A stretch of 64,000 nucleotides of DNA. Source: Flavobacterium nitrogenifigens. GTDB taxonomy: Bacteria > Bacteroidota > Bacteroidia > Flavobacteriales > Flavobacteriaceae. The stretch lies in contig NZ_QJRI01000178.1 in the NCBI RefSeq assembly GCF_003254565.1, positions 1 to 64,000 on the forward strand, written 5' to 3'. A model generated the notes under the pieces. That model had not been told where the DNA came from. It ran no database searches and saw nothing but the letters and a program-made list of their open reading frames with translations. The translations under genes and the position numbers were made by a program. Position 1 is the stretch's first letter, and every line of letters begins with the position of its first letter. Below are positions 26,716 through 36,607 of this stretch, piece after piece.

Positions 26716-29262
26716 ATGGATGATAATTTTTCACCAAGAGTAAAAGATGTTATTACGTACAGTAAAGAGGAAGCTCTACGTCTAGGGCACGACTTTATTG
26801 GTACAGAACATCTTATGCTAGGTATTTTAAGAGATGGTAACGGAAAAGCTATTCATATACTTAATAACCTAGCTGTCGATTTAGATCATTTACGCAGAAA
26901 AGTAGAAGTACTTAGCCCTGCCAACCTGAGCGTTGAAGTAAATGCAGAAAAGAAAAACCTTCATCTTACCCGACAGGCCGAAAGAGCCCTGAAGACCACT
27001 TTTCTTGAAGCTAAAGTATTTCAAAGTTCATCGATTAGCACGGCACATTTGCTGTTATGCATCTTGAGAAACGAAAACGATCCAACAACCAAGCTATTGA
27101 ATAAACTAAAAATAGATTATGACGTAGCTAAAGAACAGTACTTAAATATGACTCCAAACGAAGAAGAATTCTTAGAAAACTTGCCAAGAAACGAATCGTA
27201 CAATGACGATTCAGGACAAGATGACAGTCTAAAAGAAAGCAGCTTTAATAATCCCGCCAATAAGTCAAACAAAAAATCAAAAACTCCTGTTTTAGATAAT
27301 TTTGGGAGAGATTTAACAGAAATGGCTGAGGAAGGAAAATTAGACCCTGTTGTAGGACGAGAAAAAGAAATTGAGCGTGTATCGCAAATTTTAAGCCGTA
27401 GAAAAAAGAACAATCCGCTTCTTATTGGAGAACCTGGAGTTGGTAAATCTGCTATTGCAGAAGGACTTGCTTTACGTATCATCCAAAAGAAAGTATCTCG
27501 TATTCTTTTCCACAAACGTGTTGTTACTCTTGATCTTGCAAGCTTAGTTGCAGGAACTAAATACCGCGGACAGTTTGAAGAAAGAATGAAAGCCGTAATG
27601 AACGAGCTGGAGAAAAACGACGATATTATTCTTTTTATTGATGAGATCCATACTATTGTAGGAGCTGGTGGAGCAACAGGTTCGCTTGATGCTTCAAACA
27701 TGTTCAAACCTGCTTTAGCTAGAGGTGAAATTCAATGTATTGGTGCTACTACTCTTGATGAGTACAGACAGTATATTGAAAAAGACGGTGCTTTAGAAAG
27801 ACGTTTTCAAAAAGTAATTGTAGAACCAACTTCTGTTGAAGAAACAATCGCTATTTTGAACAACGTAAAAGACAAATACGAAGATCACCACAACGTAACT
27901 TATACTCCGGAAGCTATCGAGGCCTGCGTTAAATTAACAAACAGATATATGTCTGAGCGTTTCTTACCAGACAAAGCAATCGATGCAATGGACGAAGCTG
28001 GTTCACGTGTTCACATCACTAACATTGATGTTCCGAAACAAATTTTGGATCTAGAACGTCAGTTGGAAGAAGTTCGCGAAATGAAAAATATGGTTGTTAA
28101 AAAACAGAAATATGAAGAAGCAGCCAAACTTCGCGATGATGAAAAACGTATCGAAAAAGATCTTGCTTTAGCACAAGAACAATGGGAAGAAGATTCTAAA
28201 AACAACAGAATCGAAGTTACAGAAGATAATGTAGCCGATGTTGTTTCTATGATGACTGGAATTCCTGTAAACAGAATTGCACAAACAGAAAGCAACAAAT
28301 TGGCTCAATTGCCTGAATTGATTCAGAATAAAGTAATTGGTCAAAATGAAGCAGTTTTAAAAATTGCACGTTCTATTCAACGTAACAGAGCTGGACTTAA
28401 AGATCCGAACAAACCAATTGGTTCATTCATTTTCTTAGGTCAGACTGGGGTTGGTAAAACGCAATTGGCTAAAGTTTTAGCAAAAGAATTATTTGATTCG
28501 GAAGATGCTTTAGTTCGTATTGATATGAGCGAATACATGGAGAAATTTGCTATTTCTCGTTTAGTTGGAGCACCTCCAGGATACGTTGGTTACGAAGAAG
28601 GTGGTCAATTGACTGAGAAAGTTCGTAGAAAACCATACTGTGTAGTTCTTTTAGATGAGATCGAAAAAGCGCATCCAGATGTATTCAACATGATGCTTCA
28701 AGTTTTAGATGACGGATATTTGACAGATAGTTTAGGTCGTAAAATTGACTTTAAAAACACTATCATTATCATGACCTCTAACGTTGGTGCACGTCAGTTG
28801 AAAGATTTCGGACAAGGTGTAGGATTCGGAACTGCTGCAAGAACAGCGCAAGCCGATGAAAATTCGAAAAGCATTATTGAAAATGCATTAAAGAAAACTT
28901 TTGCTCCTGAGTTCTTAAACAGAATTGATGACGTAATTGTATTCAACGCACTAGAAAAAGCTGATATTGATTTGATTATCGAAATCGAATTGAAAAAACT
29001 ATATTCTCGTATTGCAGAGTTAGGCTACAAATTAAGCTTAACAGACAAAGCAAAAGCGTTTATTGCCGAAAAAGGTTTTGACAAACAGTTTGGAGCTAGA
29101 CCGCTAAAAAGAGCAATTCAGAAATATGTTGAAGATTTGTTAGCCGAAGAAATCATCACTTCAAAAATACATTCTGGTGATGAAATCATGATGGACTTAA
29201 AAGATGATTCGCAAGAATTATCAGTAGAAATTCATAAAGCCGAAGAGCCAACGAATCAATAA
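26716..29262 (+). CDS. clpC: ATP-dependent Clp protease ATP-binding subunit ClpC
   Basis: The 848-residue AAA+ unfoldase has a double Clp_N domain (1-145), a first ATPase with GEPGVGKS (238-245), a UVR-like middle domain (about 456-495, KKQKYEEAAKLRDDEKR), a second ATPase with GQTGVGKT (about 575-582), and a VGF tripeptide near 702 that docks ClpP. All parts of a ClpP partner are present; clpP itself is not in the window. It is transcribed divergently from gyrA and ends at a clear terminator. Confidence 0.96.
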   Translation: MDDNFSPRVKDVITYSKEEALRLGHDFIGTEHLMLGILRDGNGKAIHILNNLAVDLDHLRRKVEVLSPANLSVEVNAEKKNLHLTRQAERALKTTFLEAKVFQSSSISTAHLLLCILRNENDPTTKLLNKLKIDYDVAKEQYLNMTPNEEEFLENLPRNESYNDDSGQDDSLKESSFNNPANKSNKKSKTPVLDNFGRDLTEMAEEGKLDPVVGREKEIERVSQILSRRKKNNPLLIGEPGVGKSAIAEGLALRIIQKKVSRILFHKRVVTLDLASLVAGTKYRGQFEERMKAVMNELEKNDDIILFIDEIHTIVGAGGATGSLDASNMFKPALARGEIQCIGATTLDEYRQYIEKDGALERRFQKVIVEPTSVEETIAILNNVKDKYEDHHNVTYTPEAIEACVKLTNRYMSERFLPDKAIDAMDEAGSRVHITNIDVPKQILDLERQLEEVREMKNMVVKKQKYEEAAKLRDDEKRIEKDLALAQEQWEEDSKNNRIEVTEDNVADVVSMMTGIPVNRIAQTESNKLAQLPELIQNKVIGQNEAVLKIARSIQRNRAGLKDPNKPIGSFIFLGQTGVGKTQLAKVLAKELFDSEDALVRIDMSEYMEKFAISRLVGAPPGYVGYEEGGQLTEKVRRKPYCVVLLDEIEKAHPDVFNMMLQVLDDGYLTDSLGRKIDFKNTIIIMTSNVGARQLKDFGQGVGFGTAARTAQADENSKSIIENALKKTFAPEFLNRIDDVIVFNALEKADIDLIIEIELKKLYSRIAELGYKLSLTDKAKAFIAEKGFDKQFGARPLKRAIQKYVEDLLAEEIITSKIHSGDEIMMDLKDDSQELSVEIHKAEEPTNQ

Positions 29263-29289
29263 ATTAGTCAAAATTTATAACATTCATAA

Positions 29290-29330
29290 TATGCCCGTTA
29301 CGTTTTCATAACATAACGGGTATTTTTTTT
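29290..29330 (+). terminator. Intrinsic terminator after clpC
   Basis: ATGCCCGTTA pairs with TAACGGGTAT (one G:U-type mismatch) and is followed by eight Ts. Confidence 0.85.
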
Positions 29331-29365
29331 ATTAAAAATCACTATCTTTAATAAAAGCAAATAGC

Positions 29366-29373
29366 TATTTTTG
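29366..29373 (+). promoter_or_regulatory. -7 box of the rimK-like gene
   Basis: TATTTTTG is an exact TAnnTTTG match, 29 bases upstream of the ATG at 29403. Confidence 0.5.
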
Positions 29374-29402
29374 AATTTAAATTCTATAATAAAAAACAAA
29401 AT

Positions 29403-30770
29403 ATGCTTCAAAACAAAGTCATTTTAGGCAGCGAAGAATGGTGCGCATTTCCAGAACTAGGAATCCCGACAATTAAGGCTCGTGTAGATTCTGGCGCCAA
29501 AACTTCGGCGATGCACGCTTTAAATATAGCGCCTTTTATAAAAAATGATGCTAATTGGGTTAAATTCGACATTAATCCGATTCAGAATAATATCAAAACC
29601 ATTATTCATTGCGAAGCGCCTTTGGTTGATAAACGAATCGTAAAAAGTTCGAGTGGATTTAGAGAACATCGTTATGTAATTCAAACCAGCTTAAAAATTG
29701 GCGATGCCAAATGGCCAATCGAAATGACTTTGACCAATCGCGATTCTATGGGATTTAGAATGCTTTTAGGACGTGAAGCCATGAGCGGAAGGGTTTTAGT
29801 CGATCCTGAACAAAAATATCTTTTAGGACAGCCTACAGCAGAATCTCTAAAAGAATTATACCAAAACTCTGAAAAAGCAAAAACTGGTTTGCGAATTGGA
29901 CTTTTAGCTAGCAATCCAGAATTATATAGTAATAAAAGAATCATGGAAGCTGGCGAAATGCGCGGCCATGAAATGCATTTCCTAAATATCAAGGAATGCT
30001 ACATGAAACTAGATGCTAAAAAACCTGAGATTCATTACAGAGGCGGAAAAATCCTTAACGAATTTGATGCTATTATTCCAAGGATTCGTCCGAGCATTAC
30101 TTTTTACGGTTGTGCTCTAACGCGTCAGTTTGAAGCATTAAAAGTTTTTGTTCTAAATTCAGCTACAGCCATAACTCAATCTCGAGACAAACTATATTCT
30201 TTGCAATTATTACTAAACAGCGGAATTGATATTCCAACTACCGGATTTGCCAATTCTCCGCTTGATACAGACAATTTAATTAAAATGGTTGGCGGTTCAC
30301 CTTTAATTGTAAAATTATTGGAAGGAACACAAGGAAAAGGGGTTGTTTTGGCCGAAACCAAAAAAGCGGCAGAAAGTGTTATCAATGCTTTTAAAAGTTT
30401 AAATGCCAACATTCTGGTTCAGGAATTCATTAAAGAAGCCAACGGAAAAGACATTCGCTGTTTTGTGATTGACGGAAAAGTAGTTGCCGCAATCCAGCGT
30501 GAAGCAATGCCAGGCGAATTTAGAGCAAACATTCACCTTGGCGGAACAGCTTCTGTTATTAAAATTACTCCTGAAGAGAAAAAGATCGCGATTAAAGCTG
30601 CAAAAGCGATGGACTTAAAAGTAGCTGGCGTTGATATTATTCGTTCTTCTAAAGGTCCGTTATTGTTAGAAGTTAACTCTTCTCCAGGTCTTGAAGGAAT
30701 TGAAGGCGCTACCAATAAAGATGTGGCAGGAGAAATGATTAGAGCGATTGAAAAGAATTTTAAATTATAA
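29403..30770 (+). CDS. rimK: Zinc-protease-like domain fused to RimK ATP-grasp ligase
   Basis: The 455-residue protein joins two domains. The N-terminal 140 residues match the ATP-dependent zinc protease family (PF05618), with an aspartic-protease-like VDSGAKTSAMHA near 28-39 and a MLLGREAM pair of strands near 119-126. From about residue 160 it is a RimK-type ATP-grasp ligase (IRPSITFYGCALTRQF, then LVQEFIKEANGKDIRCFVIDG and LLLEVNSSPGLEGIEGA). RimK adds glutamate residues to ribosomal protein S6 in proteobacteria; the substrate here is unproven. The two domains are separate genes in some organisms. Confidence 0.93.
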   Translation: MLQNKVILGSEEWCAFPELGIPTIKARVDSGAKTSAMHALNIAPFIKNDANWVKFDINPIQNNIKTIIHCEAPLVDKRIVKSSSGFREHRYVIQTSLKIGDAKWPIEMTLTNRDSMGFRMLLGREAMSGRVLVDPEQKYLLGQPTAESLKELYQNSEKAKTGLRIGLLASNPELYSNKRIMEAGEMRGHEMHFLNIKECYMKLDAKKPEIHYRGGKILNEFDAIIPRIRPSITFYGCALTRQFEALKVFVLNSATAITQSRDKLYSLQLLLNSGIDIPTTGFANSPLDTDNLIKMVGGSPLIVKLLEGTQGKGVVLAETKKAAESVINAFKSLNANILVQEFIKEANGKDIRCFVIDGKVVAAIQREAMPGEFRANIHLGGTASVIKITPEEKKIAIKAAKAMDLKVAGVDIIRSSKGPLLLEVNSSPGLEGIEGATNKDVAGEMIRAIEKNFKL

Positions 30771-30811
30771 TTAAGTTCATTTAAACTTAATATCACATAA
30801 ATAATTTAGCA

Positions 30812-30851
30812 GCTTTGTCAAAGTTTAAACCTTTGACAAAGCTTTTTTTAT
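30812..30851 (+). terminator. Intrinsic terminator after the rimK-like gene
   Basis: AGCTTTGTCAAAG pairs perfectly with CTTTGACAAAGCT around seven bases and is followed by Ts. Confidence 0.9.
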
Positions 30852-30872
30852 TTAACTTTAAAATAAAAAAAC

Positions 30873-31391
30873 ATGGCTTTCCCCTATTTAGATATAATCA
30901 TTCGAAGCGTTGCCGTTTATTTCTTCATGACAATTGCCTTACGAATATTTGGTAAAAAAGAACTTTCTCAATTAAACACTGCCGATATTATTCTCATTTT
31001 ACTAATCAGCAACTCTGTTCAAAATGCAATGGTTGGCCCCGACACCAGTTTAATTGGAGGATTAATCGCCGCTTTGGTTTTATTTTCAATCAACTTTGCC
31101 GTCAAAAAACTAACAAAAAGATTCAAAACTCTTGGCGATTTATTGCTTGACAAACCAGAAATATTAATCCATGATGGCATATTAGATTTTAAAACTTTAA
31201 GCCGATTAGATGTTTCGCACGAAGAACTAAAAGAAGCAGCGCGCGAGCACGGTTTAGAACATCTCACAGATATTAAACTTGCCATGCTTGAAATTGACGG
31301 AACTATAAGTATAATTTCGAAAGATCAAAAACATCTTAAACAAACACATTATAAGCGTAAGCATAATCATAAAAACCTTCAAAAGCTTTGA
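30873..31391 (+). CDS. DUF421 membrane protein (YetF-like)
   Basis: The 172-residue protein has three membrane helices (about 8-28, 36-54, 62-80) and a small soluble C-terminal domain with KPEILIHDGILDFKTLSRL, the pattern of the DUF421/YetF family. The family function is not firmly known. The C-terminus is Lys/His-rich (KRKHNHKNLQ). It stands alone, three bases from the convergent WG-repeat gene, so transcripts could overlap. Confidence 0.9.
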   Translation: MAFPYLDIIIRSVAVYFFMTIALRIFGKKELSQLNTADIILILLISNSVQNAMVGPDTSLIGGLIAALVLFSINFAVKKLTKRFKTLGDLLLDKPEILIHDGILDFKTLSRLDVSHEELKEAAREHGLEHLTDIKLAMLEIDGTISIISKDQKHLKQTHYKRKHNHKNLQKL

Positions 31392-31393
31392 TT

Positions 31394-32389
31394 TTACTTC
31401 CCAACTTGCATTCTAACCACACCCAAACCATCTTTAAAATCATCTGCTTTTTCGTATTTCGGAGTTACAATTTCTTTTCCTTCTTTATCAACGAAACCGT
31501 ATTTTCCATCTAGCTTCACAACAGCTATTCCATCTTTAAAAGATTCAATCAAATCATATTTTACTGAAGCGATTTCTTTTCCTGTTTTATCAATCAATCC
31601 GTACTTCTCGCCTGATTTCACTTGAAATAAATCATCATTCAAAACCATGAAATCGTATTGTATTGGCACAATTTCTTTTCCGTCGTTATCTAAGATACCA
31701 TATTTATTTTCCTGTTTTACAATAGATACATTATCCTTAAAATAAAAATTCATATCGTACTTAACAGGAACTACAATTTTCCCTTCTTCACTAATTACTC
31801 CAAACTTATTATTAGATTCTACTACTGCAAAACCATCTTTAAAATTTTGAACTTGATCATAAATTGGAGGAACAACCTCTTTCCCAATCTGATCTACAAT
31901 ACCAAATTTGCCATTTAGTTTCACAACAGCAAACCGATCTGCAAAGTCAATTATTTCGTCATATTTCGGAGTTATTTCTTCCCCAACCACATCTATAAAA
32001 CCCCATTTACTATTCAGTTTTACGGCCGTTATTTCAGGCGACAAAGTTTTTGCTTCATCGTATTTTTTAGTCAACAATACATCCGAAGACTTAATTAAAT
32101 ATTGGGCTTTAGCATTTTTATTGCTTACAATAATCCAATTCTGTTTGTTTAGTATTTCATCATAAATACAGCGAATAACTTCTTTTCCGGTTTTATCCAC
32201 TACGCCACTTTTGCCTTTTAATTGTACAACAGCAAAACCACTTTCAAATGCGTTAATGCCGTCATATTTACAAGGAACTATTTCCTTTCCTGTCTGGTCG
32301 ACAAAACCAAATTTAAAAGATTTTTCTTTTGATTGAGCAAAACCAGTTTTTACAATCAGCATTAAAACCAATACAATTATTCTCTTCAT
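31394..32389 (-). CDS. WG repeat protein, secreted
   Basis: The 331-residue protein has a signal peptide (IIVLVLMLIVKTGFAQS) followed by about twelve WG-type repeats of roughly 24 residues; each has the form GhhDxxGKEhhPxxYDxhxxFxDGhAVVKLNGKxG, where h is hydrophobic. WG repeats are predicted to form beta-propeller-like stacks in the periplasm or at the surface. The role is unknown. It ends three bases from the DUF421 gene. Confidence 0.93.
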   Translation of the reverse strand: MKRIIVLVLMLIVKTGFAQSKEKSFKFGFVDQTGKEIVPCKYDGINAFESGFAVVQLKGKSGVVDKTGKEVIRCIYDEILNKQNWIIVSNKNAKAQYLIKSSDVLLTKKYDEAKTLSPEITAVKLNSKWGFIDVVGEEITPKYDEIIDFADRFAVVKLNGKFGIVDQIGKEVVPPIYDQVQNFKDGFAVVESNNKFGVISEEGKIVVPVKYDMNFYFKDNVSIVKQENKYGILDNDGKEIVPIQYDFMVLNDDLFQVKSGEKYGLIDKTGKEIASVKYDLIESFKDGIAVVKLDGKYGFVDKEGKEIVTPKYEKADDFKDGLGVVRMQVGK

Positions 32390-32488
32390 TATTTTTAAAT
32401 ATTAAACTATTTACAAAAGTCTACAAAATCGGCTATTCCTATAGCCTCTAAAAGCTTTTATACTTTTACTTTAAAACAAATTAAAACA

Positions 32489-32523
32489 AAAAAAACCGAT
32501 TTCAGATTTGAAATCGGTTTTCT
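32489..32523 (-). terminator. Intrinsic terminator of the DUF47-Pit operon
   Basis: AAAACCGATTTCA pairs with TGAAATCGGTTTT around a short loop. On the minus strand the 3' side runs into a T tract (the A tract at 32485-32494), so it terminates the phosphate transporter transcript. Confidence 0.85.
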
Positions 32524-32577
32524 ATATTAACAAAATGTGATTTACTTTTCACATTTTACAAAATTCATTTTTTCAGA

Positions 32578-33909
32578 TTAAATAAAGACGCTTAGAATAA
32601 AATAAACCAAACCTGCCAATAAAGCCGAAATTGGAATAGTTAAGATCCAAGCCCAGATTAAACTTACAGTAACTCCCCATCTAACGGCAGAAACACGTTT
32701 TGTTAATCCAACTCCAATAATAGATCCTGTGATAGTATGCGTTGTACTTACTGGAATTTTTAAGTGTTCTGTAAAGTAAAGTGTCAAAGCACCTGCAGTT
32801 TCAGCAGCAACACCTTCAAACGAGCTTACTTTAGTGATTTTAGAACCCATTGTTTTCACAATTTTCCATCCACCGCTTAAAGTTCCTGCAGCAATCGCAG
32901 AATAACAAGCAAGAGGAATCCAGCTTGGCATTACACCTTTAATACCTGCATCATCATTTGGAAGGACAACATCTAACCAAGCATCCATATGAACTCCTGG
33001 GTTTGTATTGATATAAACTGCTACAGCTGCAGCAATAATACCCATTACTTTTTGAGAATCGTTACCTCCATGACCTAAACTAAATGCCGCAGAAGATAAC
33101 AACTGCATTTTCTTTAGAGCCGCATCTGCTTGATGAAGATTTAAACTGCTGAATATTAAACAAAACCCACTTACTGTCAAGATAATGAAAGCAACTAAGA
33201 ACCATTTAATATTGTGAGCTTCAAAAGCAACGCTCCAGAAATGAGAATCAAATCTTGGCTTTTCAATCTTATCATAAGGCACCATTTGATAGTACACAAA
33301 TACAATTGTAGCAATCATTAAAGCCGCAGTAAAGATTTTAGGACCAATTGTTTTACGAGAAGCATTTAAAAGCCAAATCGAAATTAAATAAGAAGCCAAT
33401 GCTCCTAATAATGGCGCTAAAACAATAAAAGCAATGATAATGAGAACTCCCGACGGCATTGCTCCGTCTTTTCCTGCTTTATACCAGCTTACGATTTCAT
33501 ACCAGTAGTGAGTTGCTCCGTCTTCTCCAACATAACCAGAGAAACCATGAACTGCAATAGCGTGCGCTACAGCCGCTCCCGCAAAACCTCCAATTAATGT
33601 ATGTGAAGAACTTGAAGGAATTCCTAACCACCAAGTCAATAAATTCCAACAGATTGCAGCAATAACTCCGGCCAAGATTACTACTAGGTTAATTTCCATA
33701 GTATGCGCTGTTTTAGCAACAGTATCTGCAACACCAAATCCGAAAACCCAATACGCCAGAAAGTTAAAAAATGCTGCCCAGACTACCGCCTGAAAAGGTG
33801 TCAAAACCTTTGTTGCAACAACAGTCGCTATAGCATTTGCCGCATCATGAAAACCATTGATGTAATCAAAAATTAAGGCAAGCACTATAATTAATATAAG
33901 TATAGTCAT
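32578..33909 (-). CDS. Inorganic phosphate transporter, PiT family
   Basis: The 443-residue protein has ten to eleven membrane helices and both Pit signatures: FDYINGFHDAANAIATVVATKVL near residues 11-33 and the second copy HGGNDSQKVMGIIAAA near 280-295. It carries phosphate across the inner membrane with a cation. It is 30 bases downstream of the DUF47 gene on the same strand. Confidence 0.95.
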   Translation of the reverse strand: MTILILIIVLALIFDYINGFHDAANAIATVVATKVLTPFQAVVWAAFFNFLAYWVFGFGVADTVAKTAHTMEINLVVILAGVIAAICWNLLTWWLGIPSSSSHTLIGGFAGAAVAHAIAVHGFSGYVGEDGATHYWYEIVSWYKAGKDGAMPSGVLIIIAFIVLAPLLGALASYLISIWLLNASRKTIGPKIFTAALMIATIVFVYYQMVPYDKIEKPRFDSHFWSVAFEAHNIKWFLVAFIILTVSGFCLIFSSLNLHQADAALKKMQLLSSAAFSLGHGGNDSQKVMGIIAAAVAVYINTNPGVHMDAWLDVVLPNDDAGIKGVMPSWIPLACYSAIAAGTLSGGWKIVKTMGSKITKVSSFEGVAAETAGALTLYFTEHLKIPVSTTHTITGSIIGVGLTKRVSAVRWGVTVSLIWAWILTIPISALLAGLVYFILSVFI

Positions 33910-33939
33910 AAGATTATAACTTCAGATTGAAAAATTGAA

Positions 33940-34584
33940 TTAAGAATGTTTTACAGAAATAGATTCTAGTATGTTCGCAACACTCTTACATTTATCTGTT
34001 GCTGATTCTAAAACAGATAACACCTCTTTATATTTAATAATATTTTTAGCGTCTGTTTCGTTTTCAAAAATTTCAAAAACTGCTTTGTTATAAACGTTAT
34101 CAGATTTGTTTTCTAGTTTGTTAATTCTAGCACACGCATCTTTAATAACTTTAAAGTTTTGTAAGTTTCTCAACTCTTTTACTGCACTGTCAATATTTTG
34201 ACAAGCTTCAAGGTTGATTTCTGTCATCTTTCTGATAGATTTTGTAATCTTATCAACTTGATACAATCTCATACGGCTAGATGCACCATGAAGGTAATCT
34301 GCAACGTTATCAATTGAAGTAATTAACGTATGAATATCTTCTCTGTCAAACGGAGTAATAAAGTTTCTGCTTAACTCTAAGTTAGTCTGACGAGTAATGT
34401 CTTCTCCTTTTTGTTCTAATTCGTCAATCTTTTGAAAAAGGATCTCTCTTTCTTTTAATGGTAAATTTACAGCTTCGTGTAAGTTAGAAGCTAATTCAAT
34501 TAAATTGCTAGAAGCCTCTTCAAAAAGTGGAAAGAATTTCTTGTCTTTCGGCACTAAAAATTGGAAAATACTGTTTATTGACAT
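33940..34584 (-). CDS. DUF47 family protein (PhoU-like partner of Pit)
   Basis: The 214-residue all-helical protein matches DUF47/YkaA: FLVPKDKKFFPLFEEASSNLIELASNLHEAV at the start, FITPFDREDIHTLITSIDNVADYLHGASSRM at about 72-102. It is the usual upstream companion of Pit transporters and is thought to regulate them. A -7 box on its strand lies at 34604-34611. Confidence 0.93.
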   Translation of the reverse strand: MSINSIFQFLVPKDKKFFPLFEEASSNLIELASNLHEAVNLPLKEREILFQKIDELEQKGEDITRQTNLELSRNFITPFDREDIHTLITSIDNVADYLHGASSRMRLYQVDKITKSIRKMTEINLEACQNIDSAVKELRNLQNFKVIKDACARINKLENKSDNVYNKAVFEIFENETDAKNIIKYKEVLSVLESATDKCKSVANILESISVKHS

Positions 34585-34603
34585 TGTTTTATTTTTGATA
34601 GTG

Positions 34604-34611
34604 CAAAATTA
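34604..34611 (-). promoter_or_regulatory. -7 box of the DUF47-Pit operon
   Basis: On the minus strand this reads TAATTTTG, an exact TAnnTTTG match 20 bases upstream of the DUF47 start. Confidence 0.5.
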
Positions 34612-34633
34612 CCTTCAATAACACGTTTCAGTG

Positions 34634-36148
34634 TTAAGCCATTGTTAACAAATCGTTTTCAATTTGAAAACTCGAAAGGAATAAAACCGTGTTTTCTATG
34701 TCATTATGTAAGATTCTATCTTCTTTTACCAAAGGCACCACTTCTCTATAGCTGCTTAAGAACATTTCGATAAAATTGCTTGATTTTAGAGGCTCTCTGT
34801 AGGCAATTGCCTGTGATGCATTCAACAATTCAATAGCCAAAATACGCTCTAAATTATCTAAAATACGTAAGGCTTTTGTAGCTCCGTTTGCTCCCATACT
34901 CACGTGATCCTCTTGTCCGTTACTCGAAACAATGCTATCGATACTCGCCGGAGTTGCCAATTGTTTGTTCTGACTTGCAATACTTGCAGCAGTATATTGC
35001 GGAATCATGAAACCTGAATTCAATCCTGGATTATCTACCAAAAATGCAGGAAGATTTCTCAATCCTGAAATCAACTGATACGTTCTTCTTTCAGAAATGC
35101 TTCCTAATTCTGCCAAAGCAATTGCCATAAAGTCTAAAGCTAATGCTAAAGGCTGTCCGTGGAAATTTCCGCCAGAAATAATCTGATCGGCTTCTATAAA
35201 TATATTAGGATTATCGGTTACAGAATTGATTTCTGTTTTGAATACTTTTCGAACATAGTCAATCGCATCTTTTGAAGCGCCGTGAACCTGTGGCATACAA
35301 CGGAAAGAATACGGATCTTGAACATGTTTCTTTTCTTGAGTGATAATTTCACTTCCATCCAAGAATTCAGTGATTCTTTGTGCGGTTACGATTTGTCCTT
35401 TATGCGGACGTATATAATGTATCAATTCGTTAAATGGCTCAATTCTTCCATCAAAACCTTCTAGAGAAATGGTTCCGATTAAGTCTGCTAAATACGAATA
35501 TTTATATGCTTTAATTAAAATGTGAGCTCCGTAAGCACTCATAAACTGAGTTCCGTTCAATAAAGCCAAACCTTCTTTTGATTGTAAAACGATTGGTTCC
35601 CAATTAAACTGCTTCAAAATTTCGGCAGAAGCCACTTTTTTTCCTTCAAACAATACAACTCCTTCTCCAATTAATGGCAAAGATAAATGTGCCAGCGGCG
35701 CTAAATCTCCAGAAGCACCAAGCGAACCTTGAGTATATATTATTGGAAGAATATCATTATTATAAAAATCAACTAAACGCTGCAATGTGATTAATTGAAC
35801 TCCTGAATGTCCATAACTTAAAGATTGTATTTTAAGCAACAGCATCATTTTTACAATTTCTGCAGGAACTTCTTCACCTGTACCACAAGAGTGCGATTTC
35901 ACAAGATTTTCTTGAAGTTTAGATAAATTCTCATTAGAGATTTTTACACTATATAAAGATCCGAAACCTGTATTGATACCGTAAATTGGTGCCGTATGCG
36001 ATGCCATTTTCTTATCTAAATAATCGCGGCATTTCTGAACATTTACTTTAGCTTCTTCAGATAATTCAAGTATTTTATTTTGGCTTAAAATTTCTTGTAA
36101 TGTTTCTAAAGTAATTGTTTCTGAACTTATATAATGAATCTCTCTCAT
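34634..36148 (-). CDS. hutH: Histidine ammonia-lyase
   Basis: HutH removes ammonia from histidine to give urocanate. The 504-residue protein keeps the Ala145-Ser146-Gly147 triad that forms the MIO cofactor in GSLGASGDLAPLAH, the catalytic YGINTGFG (56-63), and Ser85-His86 in NLVKSHSCGTG, a Ser-His pair as in histidine-specific lyases (tyrosine lyases usually have His-Leu or similar there). hutU, hutI and hutG are not beside it. The neighbours are the phosphate transporter and, divergently, the threonine operon. Confidence 0.92.
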   Translation of the reverse strand: MREIHYISSETITLETLQEILSQNKILELSEEAKVNVQKCRDYLDKKMASHTAPIYGINTGFGSLYSVKISNENLSKLQENLVKSHSCGTGEEVPAEIVKMMLLLKIQSLSYGHSGVQLITLQRLVDFYNNDILPIIYTQGSLGASGDLAPLAHLSLPLIGEGVVLFEGKKVASAEILKQFNWEPIVLQSKEGLALLNGTQFMSAYGAHILIKAYKYSYLADLIGTISLEGFDGRIEPFNELIHYIRPHKGQIVTAQRITEFLDGSEIITQEKKHVQDPYSFRCMPQVHGASKDAIDYVRKVFKTEINSVTDNPNIFIEADQIISGGNFHGQPLALALDFMAIALAELGSISERRTYQLISGLRNLPAFLVDNPGLNSGFMIPQYTAASIASQNKQLATPASIDSIVSSNGQEDHVSMGANGATKALRILDNLERILAIELLNASQAIAYREPLKSSNFIEMFLSSYREVVPLVKEDRILHNDIENTVLFLSSFQIENDLLTMA

Positions 36149-36483
36149 GATGATTGTAAATTTTAAACGCCAAAATTCAACAAATCAATATTAAAAAGCA
36201 ACATTTTATCACAATAATTAAGATTTCTATAAAAGCTCTTAACATACTTTAAATCGCAATTCAAATCAAAATATCTCTTTTTTACCCGTTTTTCATGTCT
36301 TTTTAAGCTCGACATCAATCCATTGCAAAGGTTCAATCTATAAAAATTGCTGTTCAAAATATGCCAAAACATCAATTTAACATATTCAATTTTAACAAAT
36401 ACTCAATATTGATTTATAGAGATTTGAATTATTAAAATATTCGTAAAAAAGCTTTTCGGGTTTTTAACTCTTGCAAAAAGCTG

Positions 36484-36491
36484 TACTTTTG
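36484..36491 (+). promoter_or_regulatory. -7 box of the threonine operon
   Basis: TACTTTTG is an exact TAnnTTTG match. It ends 11 bases before the leader-peptide ATG, so the message would have a very short 5' leader. A TTG lies 13 bases upstream of the box, the same offset as at 46321. Confidence 0.6.
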
Positions 36492-36502
36492 AAAAATCAA
36501 AA

Positions 36503-36607
36503 ATGAAAAGTAACAGCATAAAATATCAATCTACAATTATTACAGCTCAAACAGGAGTTGCGATTGCTGCTACCATTATTACTACTACAACAACTACTAC
36601 CCCTTAG
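36503..36607 (+). CDS. thrL: Threonine operon leader peptide
   Basis: A 34-residue peptide begins MKSNSIKYQSTIITAQ and ends in two Ile, seven consecutive Thr and Pro before TAG. Thr and Ile are both regulatory end products of this branch, so the run would sense charging of tRNA-Thr and tRNA-Ile. The peptide starts just after a -7 box and its last codons form the left arm of a hairpin. It has no independent biological role that I can see other than attenuation of thrA-thrB-thrC, which begins 187 bases downstream. Confidence 0.82.
   Translation: MKSNSIKYQSTIITAQTGVAIAATIITTTTTTTP

Noticed and set aside
27117..27707. A 196-codon minus-strand frame inside clpC
   Set aside because: It is antisense to the first ATPase domain, with a Ser/Phe/Leu-rich shadow composition.
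34634..36148. Tyrosine or phenylalanine ammonia-lyase instead of HutH
   Set aside because: The selectivity position reads Ser-His rather than the residues typical of tyrosine or phenylalanine lyases.
36163..36375. A 70-codon minus-strand frame upstream of hutH
   Set aside because: It lies in AT-rich leader DNA with an unlikely Cys/Arg/Tyr-rich composition and no conserved motif visible.
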